A stretch of DNA of 64,000 bases from Streptomyces finlayi (GCF_014216315.1 NZ_CP045702.1:5332001-5396000), one strand, 5' to 3'. Positions 44,883 to 53,866 are shown, counted from the first letter of the stretch. Made by a program: numbers and translations. The notes: generated by a model from the letters alone, not told the origin.

Positions 44883-46379
44883 CTACTTCTTTCCGGAGTC
44901 CACGGAGTCCACGGAATCGGCGGAGCTGGTGAACTTCACGCCGTCGTCCACCGTGCCCGGCTTCCGGCCGCGGAACTCACGTACCAGCGAGATCGCCACC
45001 ACCAGCGCCGCGACCAGCAGCGAGAGAATGACCTGCTCGCGCCCGGTGTCGTCGGTCAGCATGTAGACCAGCACGAACGAGATCATCGCGATCGTCGCCC
45101 AGGTCAGATACGGGAAGAGCCACATCCGTACGACCAGCTTCTCCGGCGACTCGCGCAGGATGATGCCGCGCATCCGCAGCTGGGTGAAGCAGATGACGAG
45201 CCAGACGAAGAGCGCGACCGCGCCGGAGGAGTTCAGCAGGAACGCGAAGACGGTGTCGGGCCACTGGTAGTTGAAGAACACGGCGACGAAACCGAAGACC
45301 ACCGAGGACAGGATGGCCGCCTTGGGCACGCCGCGCTTGTTCACCTTGGCGAACGCCTTCGGCGCGTCACCACGCTGCCCGAGCGAGAACGCCATCCGCG
45401 AGGCCGTGTAGAGGCCCGAGTTGAGGCAGGACAGCACCGCGGTCAGCACGATGACGTCCATGACCTGGCCGGCGTGCGGGATGCCGATGGAGTTGAGCGC
45501 GGCGACGTACGAGCCGTCCTTGACGATCGACGGGTCGTTCCACGGCAGCAGCGTCAGGACGACGAAGATCGAGCCGAGGTAGAAGATGGCGATACGCCAG
45601 ATCACGCTGTTGGTGGCCTTCGAGACGGCGCGCTGCGGGTCCTCCGACTCGCCGGCCGCCAGGGTGACGATCTCGCTGCCCATGAAGGAGAAGACGACCA
45701 TCAGCACACCGGTGAGGATCGCCCCCGGGCCCTCGGGGAAGAACCCACCGCTGTCCGTGAGATGGGCGATGCCCGAACCGGGGTTGTCCGAACCCGGCAG
45801 GAAGCCGAAGACGGCGAGGAAGCCGATGACGACGAAGCCACCGATCGCCACGACCTTGATCCCGGCGAACCAGAACTCGAACTCGCCGTACGAGCCGACC
45901 GAGACGAGGTTCGTCGCCGTCAGCACCACCATGACGATGAGCGCCCAGGCCCACTGCGGTACGCCGGGTATCCAGCCCTCCAGGATCTTCGCGCCTGCGG
46001 TCGCCTCGACGGCGAGCACCACGACCCAGAAGAACCAGTACAGCCAGCCGATCGAGAAACCGGCCCAGCGGCCCAGGGCCTGGTCGGCGTAGGCCGAGAA
46101 GGAGCCGGAACTCGGGCGGGCGACGGCCATCTCGCCCAGCATCCGCATCACGAAGACGACCATGAGGCCGACCAGTGCGTACGACAGGAGGATGGCGGGT
46201 CCCGCGGCGGCGATACCGGCGCTCGAACCCACGAAGAGGCCGGCACCGATGACACCGCCGATCGCGATCATCGAGAGATGACGGTTCTTGAGTCCCGCCT
46301 GAAGGCCGTCCGGCGTACCGGGGCTTTCCGGCGTACCGGGCTGATCGCCCGGCTCCACCGGAGTCGTCTGCGATGTCAT
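44883..46379 (-). CDS. APC-family amino-acid permease, copy 2
   Basis: The product has 498 residues and twelve hydrophobic segments. KNRHLSMIAIGGVIGAGLFVGSSAGIAAAGP is nearly the same as in copy 1, and PEKLVVRMWLFP is shared by both. The tail has a small Ser-Ala-Asp-Ser-Val-Asp repeat. ATG 46379 is the natural start. With copy 1 it forms a diverged duplicate pair separated by bioY. Confidence 0.9.
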   Translation of the reverse strand: MTSQTTPVEPGDQPGTPESPGTPDGLQAGLKNRHLSMIAIGGVIGAGLFVGSSAGIAAAGPAILLSYALVGLMVVFVMRMLGEMAVARPSSGSFSAYADQALGRWAGFSIGWLYWFFWVVVLAVEATAGAKILEGWIPGVPQWAWALIVMVVLTATNLVSVGSYGEFEFWFAGIKVVAIGGFVVIGFLAVFGFLPGSDNPGSGIAHLTDSGGFFPEGPGAILTGVLMVVFSFMGSEIVTLAAGESEDPQRAVSKATNSVIWRIAIFYLGSIFVVLTLLPWNDPSIVKDGSYVAALNSIGIPHAGQVMDVIVLTAVLSCLNSGLYTASRMAFSLGQRGDAPKAFAKVNKRGVPKAAILSSVVFGFVAVFFNYQWPDTVFAFLLNSSGAVALFVWLVICFTQLRMRGIILRESPEKLVVRMWLFPYLTWATIAMISFVLVYMLTDDTGREQVILSLLVAALVVAISLVREFRGRKPGTVDDGVKFTSSADSVDSVDSGKK

Positions 46380-46637
46380 GGAGCGAGTCCTTTGGTTTTC
46401 TGAGCGCGCCTTGTGGGCGTTGCCGCGGTGGGGGTGCGGGTGATCTCGCGGTCAGCCACGCATTCAAGCCCGAGAGATACCGGAATGGGAACCCCCTCTT
46501 CCGTTTCATTCACCGGATCGTTGCCACTGTGGCCTTGCGCACACCGCCCGCGCACGGTCCGCACACGACCGGCAACGGCCCCGGGTGCTCCGACCCCGCT
46601 GCCGGATACCCCGTGATGTTCGTGCCACACTCAGTCC

Positions 46638-47126
46638 ATGCGCGTGTACCTCGGCTCCGACCATGCCGGCTACGAACTCAAGAACCACCTCGTCGAGTGG
46701 CTGACGGCCCATGGCCACGAGGCCGTCGACTGTGGTCCCCACATCTATGACGCCCAGGACGACTACCCGCCGTTCTGTCTCCGCGCCGCAGAGAAGACTG
46801 CGGCGGACCCGGACAGCCTGGGCATCGTCATCGGCGGTTCCGGCAACGGTGAGCAGATCGCCGCGAACAAGGTCAAGGGTGTCCGTGCCGCGCTCGCCTG
46901 GAGCGAGCAGACCGCCGCGCTCGGCCGTGAGCACAACGACGCCAACGTGGTGGCCATCGGCGGCCGCATGCACTCCGAGGAGGAGTCCACGAAGTTCGTC
47001 GAGATCTTCCTCGGCACCCCGTACTCGGGCGAGGAGCGTCACACCCGGCGCATCGAGATGCTCTCGGCGTACGAGGCGACCGGCGAGCTCCCCCCGATCC
47101 CGGCCCACCACCCGCAGCAGGGCTGA
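46638..47126 (+). CDS. rpiB: Ribose-5-phosphate isomerase B
   Basis: The product has 162 residues. RVYLGSDHAGYELK (D8, H9), GIVIGGSGNGEQIAANKVKGVRAAL and EHNDANVVAIGGR define RpiB. The catalytic base is Glu72 in GSGNGEQ, as in the mycobacterial enzyme, not Cys as in E. coli. It interconverts ribose and ribulose 5-phosphates. No ribosome site is seen before ATG 46638, so leaderless translation is possible, but the -10 candidate (CACACT) is poor. Confidence 0.95.
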   Translation: MRVYLGSDHAGYELKNHLVEWLTAHGHEAVDCGPHIYDAQDDYPPFCLRAAEKTAADPDSLGIVIGGSGNGEQIAANKVKGVRAALAWSEQTAALGREHNDANVVAIGGRMHSEEESTKFVEIFLGTPYSGEERHTRRIEMLSAYEATGELPPIPAHHPQQG

Positions 47127-47147
47127 CCGAGCCCGCCACCCGCCCCG

Positions 47148-47182
47148 ACCGTGCCGCCGGAGTCCACCCCCGGCGGCACGGT
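47148..47182 (+). terminator. rpiB terminator
   Basis: A 13-bp perfect stem (ACCGTGCCGCCGG / CCGGCGGCACGGT) with a 9-nt loop, followed by CATCTCTTCC. Confidence 0.82.
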
Positions 47183-47285
47183 CATCTCTTCCTCCTGTGT
47201 GGATACCCCGTGCTTTGGCTCGGGGAGGAAACTCAGCCCGTGCGGAGCAGGGCGGTGGGCTGGGATTCGCCGCCAGGGCGGATCC

Positions 47286-47334
47286 CGGTGCCGCGACCCG
47301 CAGGTTTGATCTTAAGTCGCGGCACCGCTAGTTT
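47286..47334 (+). promoter_or_regulatory. tnpB promoter enclosed by an inverted repeat
   Basis: TTGATC (47306-47311) and TAGTTT (47329-47334) are spaced by 17 nt and end 6 nt before ATG 47341. A perfect 12-bp inverted repeat (CGGTGCCGCGAC, 47286-47297, with its complement at 47316-47327) brackets the -35 box and reaches the -10 box, suggesting autoregulation or a hairpin control. Confidence 0.6.
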
Positions 47335-47340
47335 GTGAGC

Positions 47341-48537
47341 ATGACCACGAAGCAGGTGAAGCGGGCGTTCAAGTACCGCTTCTGTCCGACCGATGCGCAG
47401 GCAGCCGAGCTGTCGCGCACGTTCGGCTGCGTTCGCAAGGTCTACAACCTGGCGCTCGCCGCACGGTCCGAGGCGTGGACGCTCCGTCAGGAGCGGGTCA
47501 ACTACAACGCCACCTCCGCGATGCTCACCTCGTGGAAGAAGACCGACGAGCTGGCCTACCTGTCCGAGGTTTCGTCTGTGCCGTTGCAGCAGACGTTGCG
47601 GCATCTGCAAGGAGCGTTCGGGAACTTCTGGCAGAAGCGGGCCAAGTACCCGGCCTTCAAGTCCCGGAAGAAGTCGCGGAAGTCCGCTGAGTACACCACC
47701 AGCGGTTTCCGCTACCGGGACGGCAAGCTGACCCTCGCCAAGATGAGCGAACCGCTCGACATCGTGTGGTCCCGCCCCCTTCCCGAAGGTGCGACGCCGT
47801 CCACGGTGACGGTTTCGCAGGATCCGGCTGGGCGCTGGTTCGTGTCGATGCTGTGCGACGACATCCCCGCAACCATGCCCCAGACCACGAACACGGTCGG
47901 GATCGACGCCGGGATCACCAGCCTGGTGACGCTCTCCACCGGAGAGAAGGTCACCAACCCCAGGTTCGAGCGCAAGGACCGCGCCCGTCTCGCCAAGGCT
48001 CAGCGGGTGCTGGCGAAGAAGGCCAGGGGTGACGGAGCGAACCGGGCCAAGGCCCGGCGCAAGGTCGCCAAGGTCCATGCCCGCATTACCGACCGCAGGC
48101 GTGACCACCTGCACAAGCTGACCACTCGACTCGTTCGTGAAAACCAAACGATCGTGATCGAAGATCTCACCGTACGCAACATGGTCAAGAACCATTTTCT
48201 GGCCCGCGCCATCTCGGATGCTGCCTGGAGCACGATGCGCGGCATGCTGGAGTACAAGTGCGCCTGGCACGGAAGGGACCTGGTCGCCATCGACCGCTGG
48301 TTCCCCTCCTCCAGGCTGTGCTCCGCCTGCGGCACCTTGCAGGGCAAGATGCCGCTGAACATCCGTATGTGGACGTGTAGGTGCGGTGTCACTCACGACC
48401 GTGACGTGAACGCCGCGAAGAACGTACTGGCCGAGGGGCTCTCGGTGACAGTCTGTGGAGCCGGTGTAAGACCTCAACGGAGTTCTCCGGGCGGGCAGTC
48501 GGCAACGAAGCAGAAAACCCCACGGCGCGAGCCGTAG
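47341..48537 (+). CDS. tnpB: TnpB RNA-guided nuclease (IS605 OrfB)
   Basis: The product has 398 residues. The N-terminal HTH/WED part begins KRAFKYRFCPTDAQ. RuvC motifs are intact: GIDAGITSL (D189), IVIEDL (E274) and HDRDVNAAKN (D353/D355); the zinc ribbon is CSAC...CRCG (C327, C330, C346, C348). So it should be a working RNA-guided DNA nuclease that promotes element retention. The start is ATG 47341, probably leaderless; GTG 47335 is possible. The gene runs into the right end, where the guide RNA would be made. Confidence 0.93.
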   Translation: MTTKQVKRAFKYRFCPTDAQAAELSRTFGCVRKVYNLALAARSEAWTLRQERVNYNATSAMLTSWKKTDELAYLSEVSSVPLQQTLRHLQGAFGNFWQKRAKYPAFKSRKKSRKSAEYTTSGFRYRDGKLTLAKMSEPLDIVWSRPLPEGATPSTVTVSQDPAGRWFVSMLCDDIPATMPQTTNTVGIDAGITSLVTLSTGEKVTNPRFERKDRARLAKAQRVLAKKARGDGANRAKARRKVAKVHARITDRRRDHLHKLTTRLVRENQTIVIEDLTVRNMVKNHFLARAISDAAWSTMRGMLEYKCAWHGRDLVAIDRWFPSSRLCSACGTLQGKMPLNIRMWTCRCGVTHDRDVNAAKNVLAEGLSVTVCGAGVRPQRSSPGGQSATKQKTPRREP

Positions 48538-48570
48538 GAATCCCCCTCCTTCAGGAGGGGGAGGATGTCA
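48440..48570 (+). ncRNA. Candidate omega RNA of the TnpB element
   Basis: In IS605-type elements the guide RNA overlaps the tnpB 3' end and the right end, with the guide taken from flanking DNA. Here the segment holds two stable hairpins (about 48524-48537 and 48542-48562) conserved in shape in the miniature copy at 12841-12990. The guide would start just after 48570. The 5' end of the RNA is not determined. Confidence 0.5.
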
Positions 48571-48594
48571 AGTCACCACCTGTACGGAGCCGAC

Positions 48595-49404
48595 GTGCCC
48601 GAGGGACACACGATCCACCGCCTCGCCGCGGACCACGACGAGCGGTTCGCCGGCGCCCCGGTGCGGGTCAGCAGCCCGCAGGGCAGGTTCTCCGCAAGCG
48701 CCGCCCTGCTCGACGGCCATACCTGCACGGGCGTGGACGCCCACGGCAAGCACCTGTTCCTCGGCTTCGGGGACCTCGGCTGGGTACACATCCACCTCGG
48801 CCTCTTCGGCAAGCTCGGGTTCGGTACGGCCCCGGCACCGCCGCCCACGGACACGGTCCGGCTGCGCCTGACGAACACGGACCACCACGCGGATCTGCGC
48901 GGGCCCACCACCTGCGCCCTGATCACCCCGGCCGAGAAGCAGGCGATACACGACCGCCTCGGCCCGGACCCGCTGCGGACGGGCGAGGACGGCGAGCGGG
49001 CCTGGCTGCGGATCTCCGGCAGCCGCGTCACCATCGCGGCGCTCCTGATGGACCAGAAGGTCGTCGCGGGCGTCGGCAACGTCTACCGGGCCGAGGTCCT
49101 GTTCCGGCACGGCATCGACCCGTACCGTCCCGGCAAGAGCCTCAGGCGCACGGAGTGGGACGCGATCTGGGCCGACCTCGGGCTGCTGATGCGCGAAGGC
49201 GTCCGCAACAACCGCATCGACACGGTCCGCCCCGAGCACCTGCCGGAGGCCATGGGCCGCGCGCCTCGCGTGGACGACCACGGCGGCGAGGTGTACGTCT
49301 ACCGCCGCACGCACCAGCCGTGCCACATCTGCGCGACGGAGATCCGCACGGCAGACCTGGCCGCCCGCAACCTCTTCTGGTGCCCAGGCTGCCAGCCCAC
49401 GTGA
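48595..49404 (+). CDS. nei: Fpg/Nei-family DNA glycosylase
   Basis: The product has 269 residues. After Met removal the N-terminus is Pro-Glu-Gly-His, giving the catalytic Pro2 and Glu3, which fixes the GTG start at 48595. KHLFLGF, VHIHLGLFGK, VAGVGNVYRAEVLFRHGIDP and the C-terminal zinc finger CHIC...CPGC are intact. It removes oxidised bases and nicks by beta-elimination. GGAG lies 5 nt upstream. The IS605-type element ends about 20 bp before the start and may have replaced its native promoter. Confidence 0.92.
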   Translation: MPEGHTIHRLAADHDERFAGAPVRVSSPQGRFSASAALLDGHTCTGVDAHGKHLFLGFGDLGWVHIHLGLFGKLGFGTAPAPPPTDTVRLRLTNTDHHADLRGPTTCALITPAEKQAIHDRLGPDPLRTGEDGERAWLRISGSRVTIAALLMDQKVVAGVGNVYRAEVLFRHGIDPYRPGKSLRRTEWDAIWADLGLLMREGVRNNRIDTVRPEHLPEAMGRAPRVDDHGGEVYVYRRTHQPCHICATEIRTADLAARNLFWCPGCQPT

Positions 49405-49702
49405 CCGCCCGCGCCTCCTGGGGGAGGGGTGTCCTCCATCGCCGGACGGGCTTGGATTCCGACAGACCGCTCGTGCTCGGTCAGCGCGGCCCAGAGTTCA
49501 CGGGCCTCCGGAGGCATCCGCACCGAGCCGAACGCTCCAGGTTCCCGAACCAGTTGTCCCACTCGGAGGGGCGCAGCACACGAAGTTGTGTCGTCATATG
49601 CCATCCGTACCAGGGCTACGCCGGACGAGCGACCCGATTTCGAACGCATTGTCACCAGGGTCCCCCTGCCCCGGAGCCGCCGAGATGGATAGGGTCCCCG
49701 CA

Positions 49703-50848
49703 ATGGCACGTCGTGGAGGACCAGACTCGTACGCGGCCCGGTGGCGAAGATCGGCGCACCGGGCCCGCATCGCCCTGCGCAAATCCGGGGTGGACTACTT
49801 CCGCGGTGACGGCTCCGACTGGATCGCTCTCGTCGGTCTGCTGCTCACCATTCCGGCCATCACCTTCACCACCCTGCTCAACCCGCTGTGGTCCGCGCCC
49901 GCGGCCCTCGTCCTCCCGATCGTCGCGGGCGGCCTGCTGCTGCGGCCGGCCAGTCTGCTCGGTCTGTACGCGACCGCCGCCGCCGCCCTGATCGTCGAGT
50001 CCATCGCGCTCGGCCCGTACGGCGCTGAGCCGGCCCGCGTCACCCCCGGCACCGTGCTGGTGGTCGCGGCCTGCGGATTCTTCGGCCTGGTCCTCGCCCA
50101 GTTCAGGGCGAGGGTCGGGGTCCCGTGGCGTCGCGGCGGCACCATGCTCTTCGACCTGCGCGAACGCATCCGCGTCCAGAGCGCCCTGCCCAGGCTGCCC
50201 CAGGGCTGGCACCGCGAGATGGCCCTGCGCCCCGCGGGCGGCCAGTCGTTCTCCGGGGACTTCGTCGTCGCCGCCCGCACCAACGGCGGACGCACCCTGG
50301 AAGCCGTCCTCACCGATGTCTCGGGCAAGGGCATGGACGCCGGCTCCCGGGCCCTGCTGCTGTCCGGGGCCTTCGGCGGCCTCCTCGGCTCCCTGCCCCC
50401 GCACGGCTTCCTGCCCGCCGCCAACGGCTATCTGCTGCGCCAGGACTGGGACGAGGGCTTCGCCACCTCGATCCATCTCGTCCTGGACCTGGAGTCGGGC
50501 GACTACGAGCTGCTCTCCGCGGGCCACCCCCCGGCCCTCCAGCTCCACTCGGGCAGCGGCGTGTGGGAGGAGATGGCGGCCGAGGGGCCCCTGCTCGGCG
50601 TCTACGACGGGGCGCAGTTCGACGCGGTCAAGGGCCACCTCGCCCCGGGGGACGTCCTGATGCTCTTCACCGACGGTCTCGTGGAGACCTCGGACCGCGA
50701 CATCGCCGAGGGAATCGACCGGCTGACGGGCGAGGCCGACCGCTATGTCGTCACGGGCTTCGAGGGCGCGGCCTGGCATCTGATCGAAGCGTGCGCCAAG
50801 GACGTCAACGACGACCGCGCACTGCTTCTCCTGTCCCGCCGCACCTGA
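49703..50848 (+). CDS. Membrane SpoIIE-type PP2C phosphatase
   Basis: The product has 381 residues. The N-terminal third has four to five hydrophobic helices (about 45-140); the C-terminal part is a SpoIIE/PPM phosphatase: QSFSGDFVVAARTNGGRTLEAVLTDVSGKGMDAGSRALLL, LLSAGHPPALQL and LMLFTDGLVETSDRD, with the metal Asp residues intact. Such proteins dephosphorylate anti-anti-sigma factors. ATG 49703 is preferred because TAGGGT (49690-49695) lies 7 nt upstream, implying a leaderless mRNA; ATG 49685 is upstream of that box. Confidence 0.9.
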   Translation: MARRGGPDSYAARWRRSAHRARIALRKSGVDYFRGDGSDWIALVGLLLTIPAITFTTLLNPLWSAPAALVLPIVAGGLLLRPASLLGLYATAAAALIVESIALGPYGAEPARVTPGTVLVVAACGFFGLVLAQFRARVGVPWRRGGTMLFDLRERIRVQSALPRLPQGWHREMALRPAGGQSFSGDFVVAARTNGGRTLEAVLTDVSGKGMDAGSRALLLSGAFGGLLGSLPPHGFLPAANGYLLRQDWDEGFATSIHLVLDLESGDYELLSAGHPPALQLHSGSGVWEEMAAEGPLLGVYDGAQFDAVKGHLAPGDVLMLFTDGLVETSDRDIAEGIDRLTGEADRYVVTGFEGAAWHLIEACAKDVNDDRALLLLSRRT

Positions 50849-51125
50849 ACCACACCCGAACCGTGCGCAAGCGGTCGAAACGCCTCACGCGTCAACCGGG
50901 CAGCGCCTCGTACTCCTTGTCGCGCCCTCCCGGCAGAATCCGGGCCAGGACATGAGAGCGTCCGGCGGCCGGCGGGGCGAGGACCGCGAGGACGAGCACG
51001 TGTCCGGCGATGAACGGAACTCGAGTCGTCCGGTCCGCCCGCCGACGCGGGCGAGATCGCACCTCTTCGGACCGGTTCCCGACGCCGGATCCCCCTTCCC
51101 GCCGTCCGCCCGTAGGGTCGGCACC

Positions 51126-51587
51126 GTGACCACCGCTCCCCAACTGACCCTGGCCGAAGTCGAGGCGATCGCCCGCGAGGCCCACGCGAACCAGACGGAC
51201 AAGGCGGGACGCCCCTACGCCGAACATCTGGCGGCGGTCGCCGACGGCGTACGGAAGCGGGGCGGGAGCGACGAACAGATCGCCGCGGCGTGGCTGCACG
51301 ACGCCGTCGAGGACGACGCGCTCACGCGGCAGTGGCTGGACGGGGCGGCTCTGCCGCAGTCCGTCAAGGACATGGTCCTCGCCGTCACCAAACGGGACGG
51401 CGAGAGCCTTCCCTCGTACACCGCGCGGATTCTCGCGACCCCCGGCGCCCTGCTCGTCAAGGAGTCGGATCTCGCCCACAACGCCGACCCGGCCCGGCTC
51501 GCGGTGCTCGAACCGGCTACGCGTACCCGTCTGACCGCGAAATATGCGCAGGTACGAGGGTTGTTGGGGCTCACGGACGGGTCATAG
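51126..51587 (+). CDS. HD-domain phosphohydrolase-like protein
   Basis: The product has 153 residues. AHANQTDKAGRPYAEHL, AWLHDAVEDDALT and LLVKESDLAHNADPARL are the HD motifs of the RelA/SpoT hydrolase superfamily, so it could hydrolyse (p)ppGpp or related nucleotides like a small alarmone hydrolase. The synthetase domain is absent. GTG 51126 is 7 nt after TAGGGT (51113-51118), so it is probably leaderless. Confidence 0.85.
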   Translation: MTTAPQLTLAEVEAIAREAHANQTDKAGRPYAEHLAAVADGVRKRGGSDEQIAAAWLHDAVEDDALTRQWLDGAALPQSVKDMVLAVTKRDGESLPSYTARILATPGALLVKESDLAHNADPARLAVLEPATRTRLTAKYAQVRGLLGLTDGS

Positions 51588-51628
51588 CCCCGAACGACGG
51601 AATCAAGCCAACCCGCCGGCGGGTCTGC

Positions 51629-52783
51629 TCAGAGCTCGGTGGCGTCCCGCCGGAACGCCCAGTTCATGTCCGGCTCGGTGGCGAACCGCAGGACGCGACG
51701 TACGGGCGGAGTGCAGAACAGGGTCACCGCGGTTACCGCGACGAGTGAGACGAACACGATCCCGCCGGGAGAGGCCAGCCACGCGAACCGGTCGAACACC
51801 CCGGTGAATCCGGCGCCCTTCACCAGGAAGCCGTGCAGCAGATAGCCGCAGATCGTCCCGGCGCCCAGCACGGTGAACCACATGTGGCGCCGTGGCACCC
51901 AGGCCAGGAACGCGGCGGTCAGGACCAGCGCGCAGCCGAACATGGTCAGCGACATCACGGCCCCTGACCACCAGGGCGCCCCCATCTCCTGCGCGCTGTT
52001 GCTGCGATAGAACCAGCCGAGCTGCATGCGCGGCGCCGCCCAGTAGGCGAACAGCAGGGTCCCGGCCAACAACGGCAGGCTCAGCAGCCGGACTTCGCGG
52101 CGCCGCACCAGCTGGAAGTGCTCGGGCTTCAGGATCAGGCCGAGCACGAAGAAGGGCAGGAACTGCAGCACGCGCTGGAGGTCGAGGTCGTCTCCGATCG
52201 CCGGTGTCACCGAGGCGAGTACGGCGATCCCGAGTGCCACGGGCAGCGGGTGGCGCAGGGACTTCCACACCGGTGTGGTGAGCCGCCAGACGAACAGGGC
52301 GATCAGGAACCAGGTGAGGTACCACGGATCGAGCAGGCTGATCTCCTGCTCCGGCGTCCCGCCGGCGTACCTCTTGAACAGGGAGTACGCGGTCTCGAAC
52401 AGCACGTAGGGCACGGCGATGCCGGTGACCAGGCGCTTCACCTTGCCCGGCGTCATCTCGAACGAGCGGGAGAAGTAGCCCGAGATGAGGATGAACGCGG
52501 GCATGTGGAACGCGTACACCACCATGTACACCGCCCGGGCTGCCCGGCTGCCGTCCATCACCGGTTCCCAGGCGTGCGCGACCGCGACGAGCACGATCGC
52601 GAGGAACTTCACGTTGTCGAAGTAGGCGTCACGCCTTTTGGCCGGTGCGGCGGTGGCGGGACCGTTCGGCACGGTGGTGGGGGGAGTGCCGGGGGCCGTC
52701 AGGGTCTGCTCGTGTCCGGGCTCCGACTCCCGGGTCGCAGGGGGGAGTGGGGCCCTCTGGAATACGCTCGGAGCTTGGAACAT
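51629..52783 (-). CDS. Membrane acyltransferase (acyltransferase 3 family)
   Basis: The product has 384 residues with about ten hydrophobic helices after a disordered Pro/Thr N-terminus. RDAYFDNVKFLAIVLVAVAHAWEP carries the family His, and AFHMPAFILISGYFSR follows. It transfers acyl groups to a sugar or cell-surface polymer; the substrate is not known. TAGGGT lies 7 nt upstream of ATG 52783 (52796-52791), so it is probably leaderless. Confidence 0.9.
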   Translation of the reverse strand: MFQAPSVFQRAPLPPATRESEPGHEQTLTAPGTPPTTVPNGPATAAPAKRRDAYFDNVKFLAIVLVAVAHAWEPVMDGSRAARAVYMVVYAFHMPAFILISGYFSRSFEMTPGKVKRLVTGIAVPYVLFETAYSLFKRYAGGTPEQEISLLDPWYLTWFLIALFVWRLTTPVWKSLRHPLPVALGIAVLASVTPAIGDDLDLQRVLQFLPFFVLGLILKPEHFQLVRRREVRLLSLPLLAGTLLFAYWAAPRMQLGWFYRSNSAQEMGAPWWSGAVMSLTMFGCALVLTAAFLAWVPRRHMWFTVLGAGTICGYLLHGFLVKGAGFTGVFDRFAWLASPGGIVFVSLVAVTAVTLFCTPPVRRVLRFATEPDMNWAFRRDATEL

Positions 52784-53294
52784 CTAAGACACCCTAGACC
52801 CGCCGATTGCAATTCGTAAAACCCCCGACGAATATCGCGTGTTCCCGCGCATGTGCCCGCTCATGCGGCAGCGAAACCACCGAGGTCTGACTGCTATGCA
52901 CCGTTTAATCCGCCTTAAATGGTGCATAGCGGGGGGTGGTTGAGGAGTGTGAATTTCATCTCGCCGATTCCTGGGAATGGGCTGTGAATGAAGTGTGGCG
53001 ATATGGAAACGGTCACGCTCATTTGAATTCCCATACGCGGCCCACAGTTACTTCACAGCCGCTTCACAGGCGGGCCCGCGGCCCGTACGCCGCACGGGCC
53101 GCGGGTGCGGGGCGCCCATGCGGCGGCTCCCGCCCCGGGGTGTGCGCGGGCGCGACTATGGCGCGATTCGGACAGGTCGTTTCGTCACCTGGCAGCAACC
53201 ACAGGGGAGTTGGTGGCACGATGGATGCGACGGGGCGTGCCGGAAGGCATGCCGCCGGGCCGGCAAGACGGACCGACCAAGGGTGTGATCAGTC
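52784..53294. other. Intergenic region between the acyltransferase and a small membrane gene
   Basis: These 511 bp hold the acyltransferase promoter, a large hyphenated palindrome (52893-52930) in a locally AT-rich section, and GC-rich leader sequence before 53295. I see no convincing gene. Confidence 0.4.
52893..52930. repeat. Hyphenated 38-bp palindrome
   Basis: The arms are GCTATGCACCGTTTAA and TTAAATGGTGCATAGC: 16 nt each with one mismatch, around a 6-nt TCCGCC spacer. They are much more AT-rich than the surroundings. It lies about 110 bp upstream of the acyltransferase start. It could be a regulator site or a recombination/insertion relic. Confidence 0.7.
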
Positions 53295-53489
53295 GTGGCC
53301 ATTTCACTGTCTGTGGTGCTTCTGTTGGCGATCATCCTGGTCGTCATGATCCGTGGTGGATCCATCAAGGCAGGGCCGGCGGTCGTCGCCGTGCTTTTCG
53401 GCTTCTTCCTGGCCTCGACCGGCATGGCGCCGTCGATCAACAGGTTCATGAACTCGCTCGCGGACACCCTCAACCAGATCAGCTTCTGA
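53295..53489 (+). CDS. Conserved small membrane protein
   Basis: The product has 64 residues: one N-terminal helix (about 3-19), a Gly/Lys turn, a second helix (about 27-43) and an amphipathic C-terminal helix (INRFMNSLADTLNQI). It is recognisable as a protein common in Streptomyces upstream of tig, but I know of no function. GTG 53295 follows AAGGGTG by about 9 nt. Confidence 0.75.
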   Translation: MAISLSVVLLLAIILVVMIRGGSIKAGPAVVAVLFGFFLASTGMAPSINRFMNSLADTLNQISF

Positions 53490-53558
53490 TCCGGCGGGTC
53501 CGCGGGCGGACGCAAACAGGTCGCCCGCGTCCGTGCGAGCGCGTACGGACGAAAGCGG

Positions 53559-53595
53559 AAGGCCCGGTCCGGCAGTGACTGCCGGACCGGGCCTT
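53559..53595. terminator. Bidirectional terminator between the small membrane gene and tRNA-Gly
   Basis: AAGGCCCGGTCCGGCAG and its exact complement make a 17-bp stem with a TGA loop, followed by CTGTA. Confidence 0.88.
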
Positions 53596-53600
53596 CTGTA

Positions 53601-53674
53601 TGGAGCGGGCGACGGGAATCGAACCCGCGTAGCTAGTTTGGAAGACTAGGGCTCTACCATTGAGCTACGCCCGC
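53601..53674 (-). tRNA. tRNA-Gly (TCC)
   Basis: A full cloverleaf on the minus strand: acceptor GCGGGCG/CGCCCGC, D-arm GCTC...GAGC, anticodon loop CTTCCAA (anticodon TCC), T-arm GCGGGTTCGATTCCCGT. CCA is encoded (53603-53601). A TACGAT -10-like box lies about 42 nt upstream. Confidence 0.96.
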
Positions 53675-53866
53675 ATACGCCGCACCGCGGGTCCGTGGAC
53701 CTCGGCACGAACAGCATCGTAGCGGGTCCGCGGCCTGCTCCGCACACCCGTTGCGGGACCGGCGGCCGAGCCGCCGAACTCGCACCGCCGGACACCCGCT
53801 GTGAGACGCACCGTGCAAAGCGTGCGATGCACTGCCCGACGGCATGTACCCTACGTGTCGCACCGA

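Larger units (their letters stand above)
47199..48570 (+). mobile_element. IS605-family element carrying only tnpB
   Basis: The element lies between rpiB and nei. The left end starts GTGGATAC with a subterminal hairpin (CCCCG...CGGGG around TGCTTTGG) and GGGGAGGAAAC. The right end has the hairpin ACGGC-GCGA-GCCGT, GGAAT, a strong stem CCCCCTCC-TTCA-GGAGGGGG, and ends near GGATGTCA. No target duplication is seen, as expected for this class. It has no tnpA, so movement would need a Y1 transposase elsewhere. Exact ends are uncertain by a few bases. Confidence 0.8.

Noticed and set aside
48565..48594. ATG 48565 as the nei start
   Set aside because: Fpg/Nei enzymes need Pro immediately after the initiator; GTG 48595 gives that, and ATG 48565 lies in the transposon end.
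49299..49709. A 136-residue minus-strand frame between nei and the SpoIIE-type gene
   Set aside because: Part of it (REPGAFGSVRMPPEARELW) looks coding-like, but there is no start site, no family I can name, and it overlaps the nei end; not enough support.
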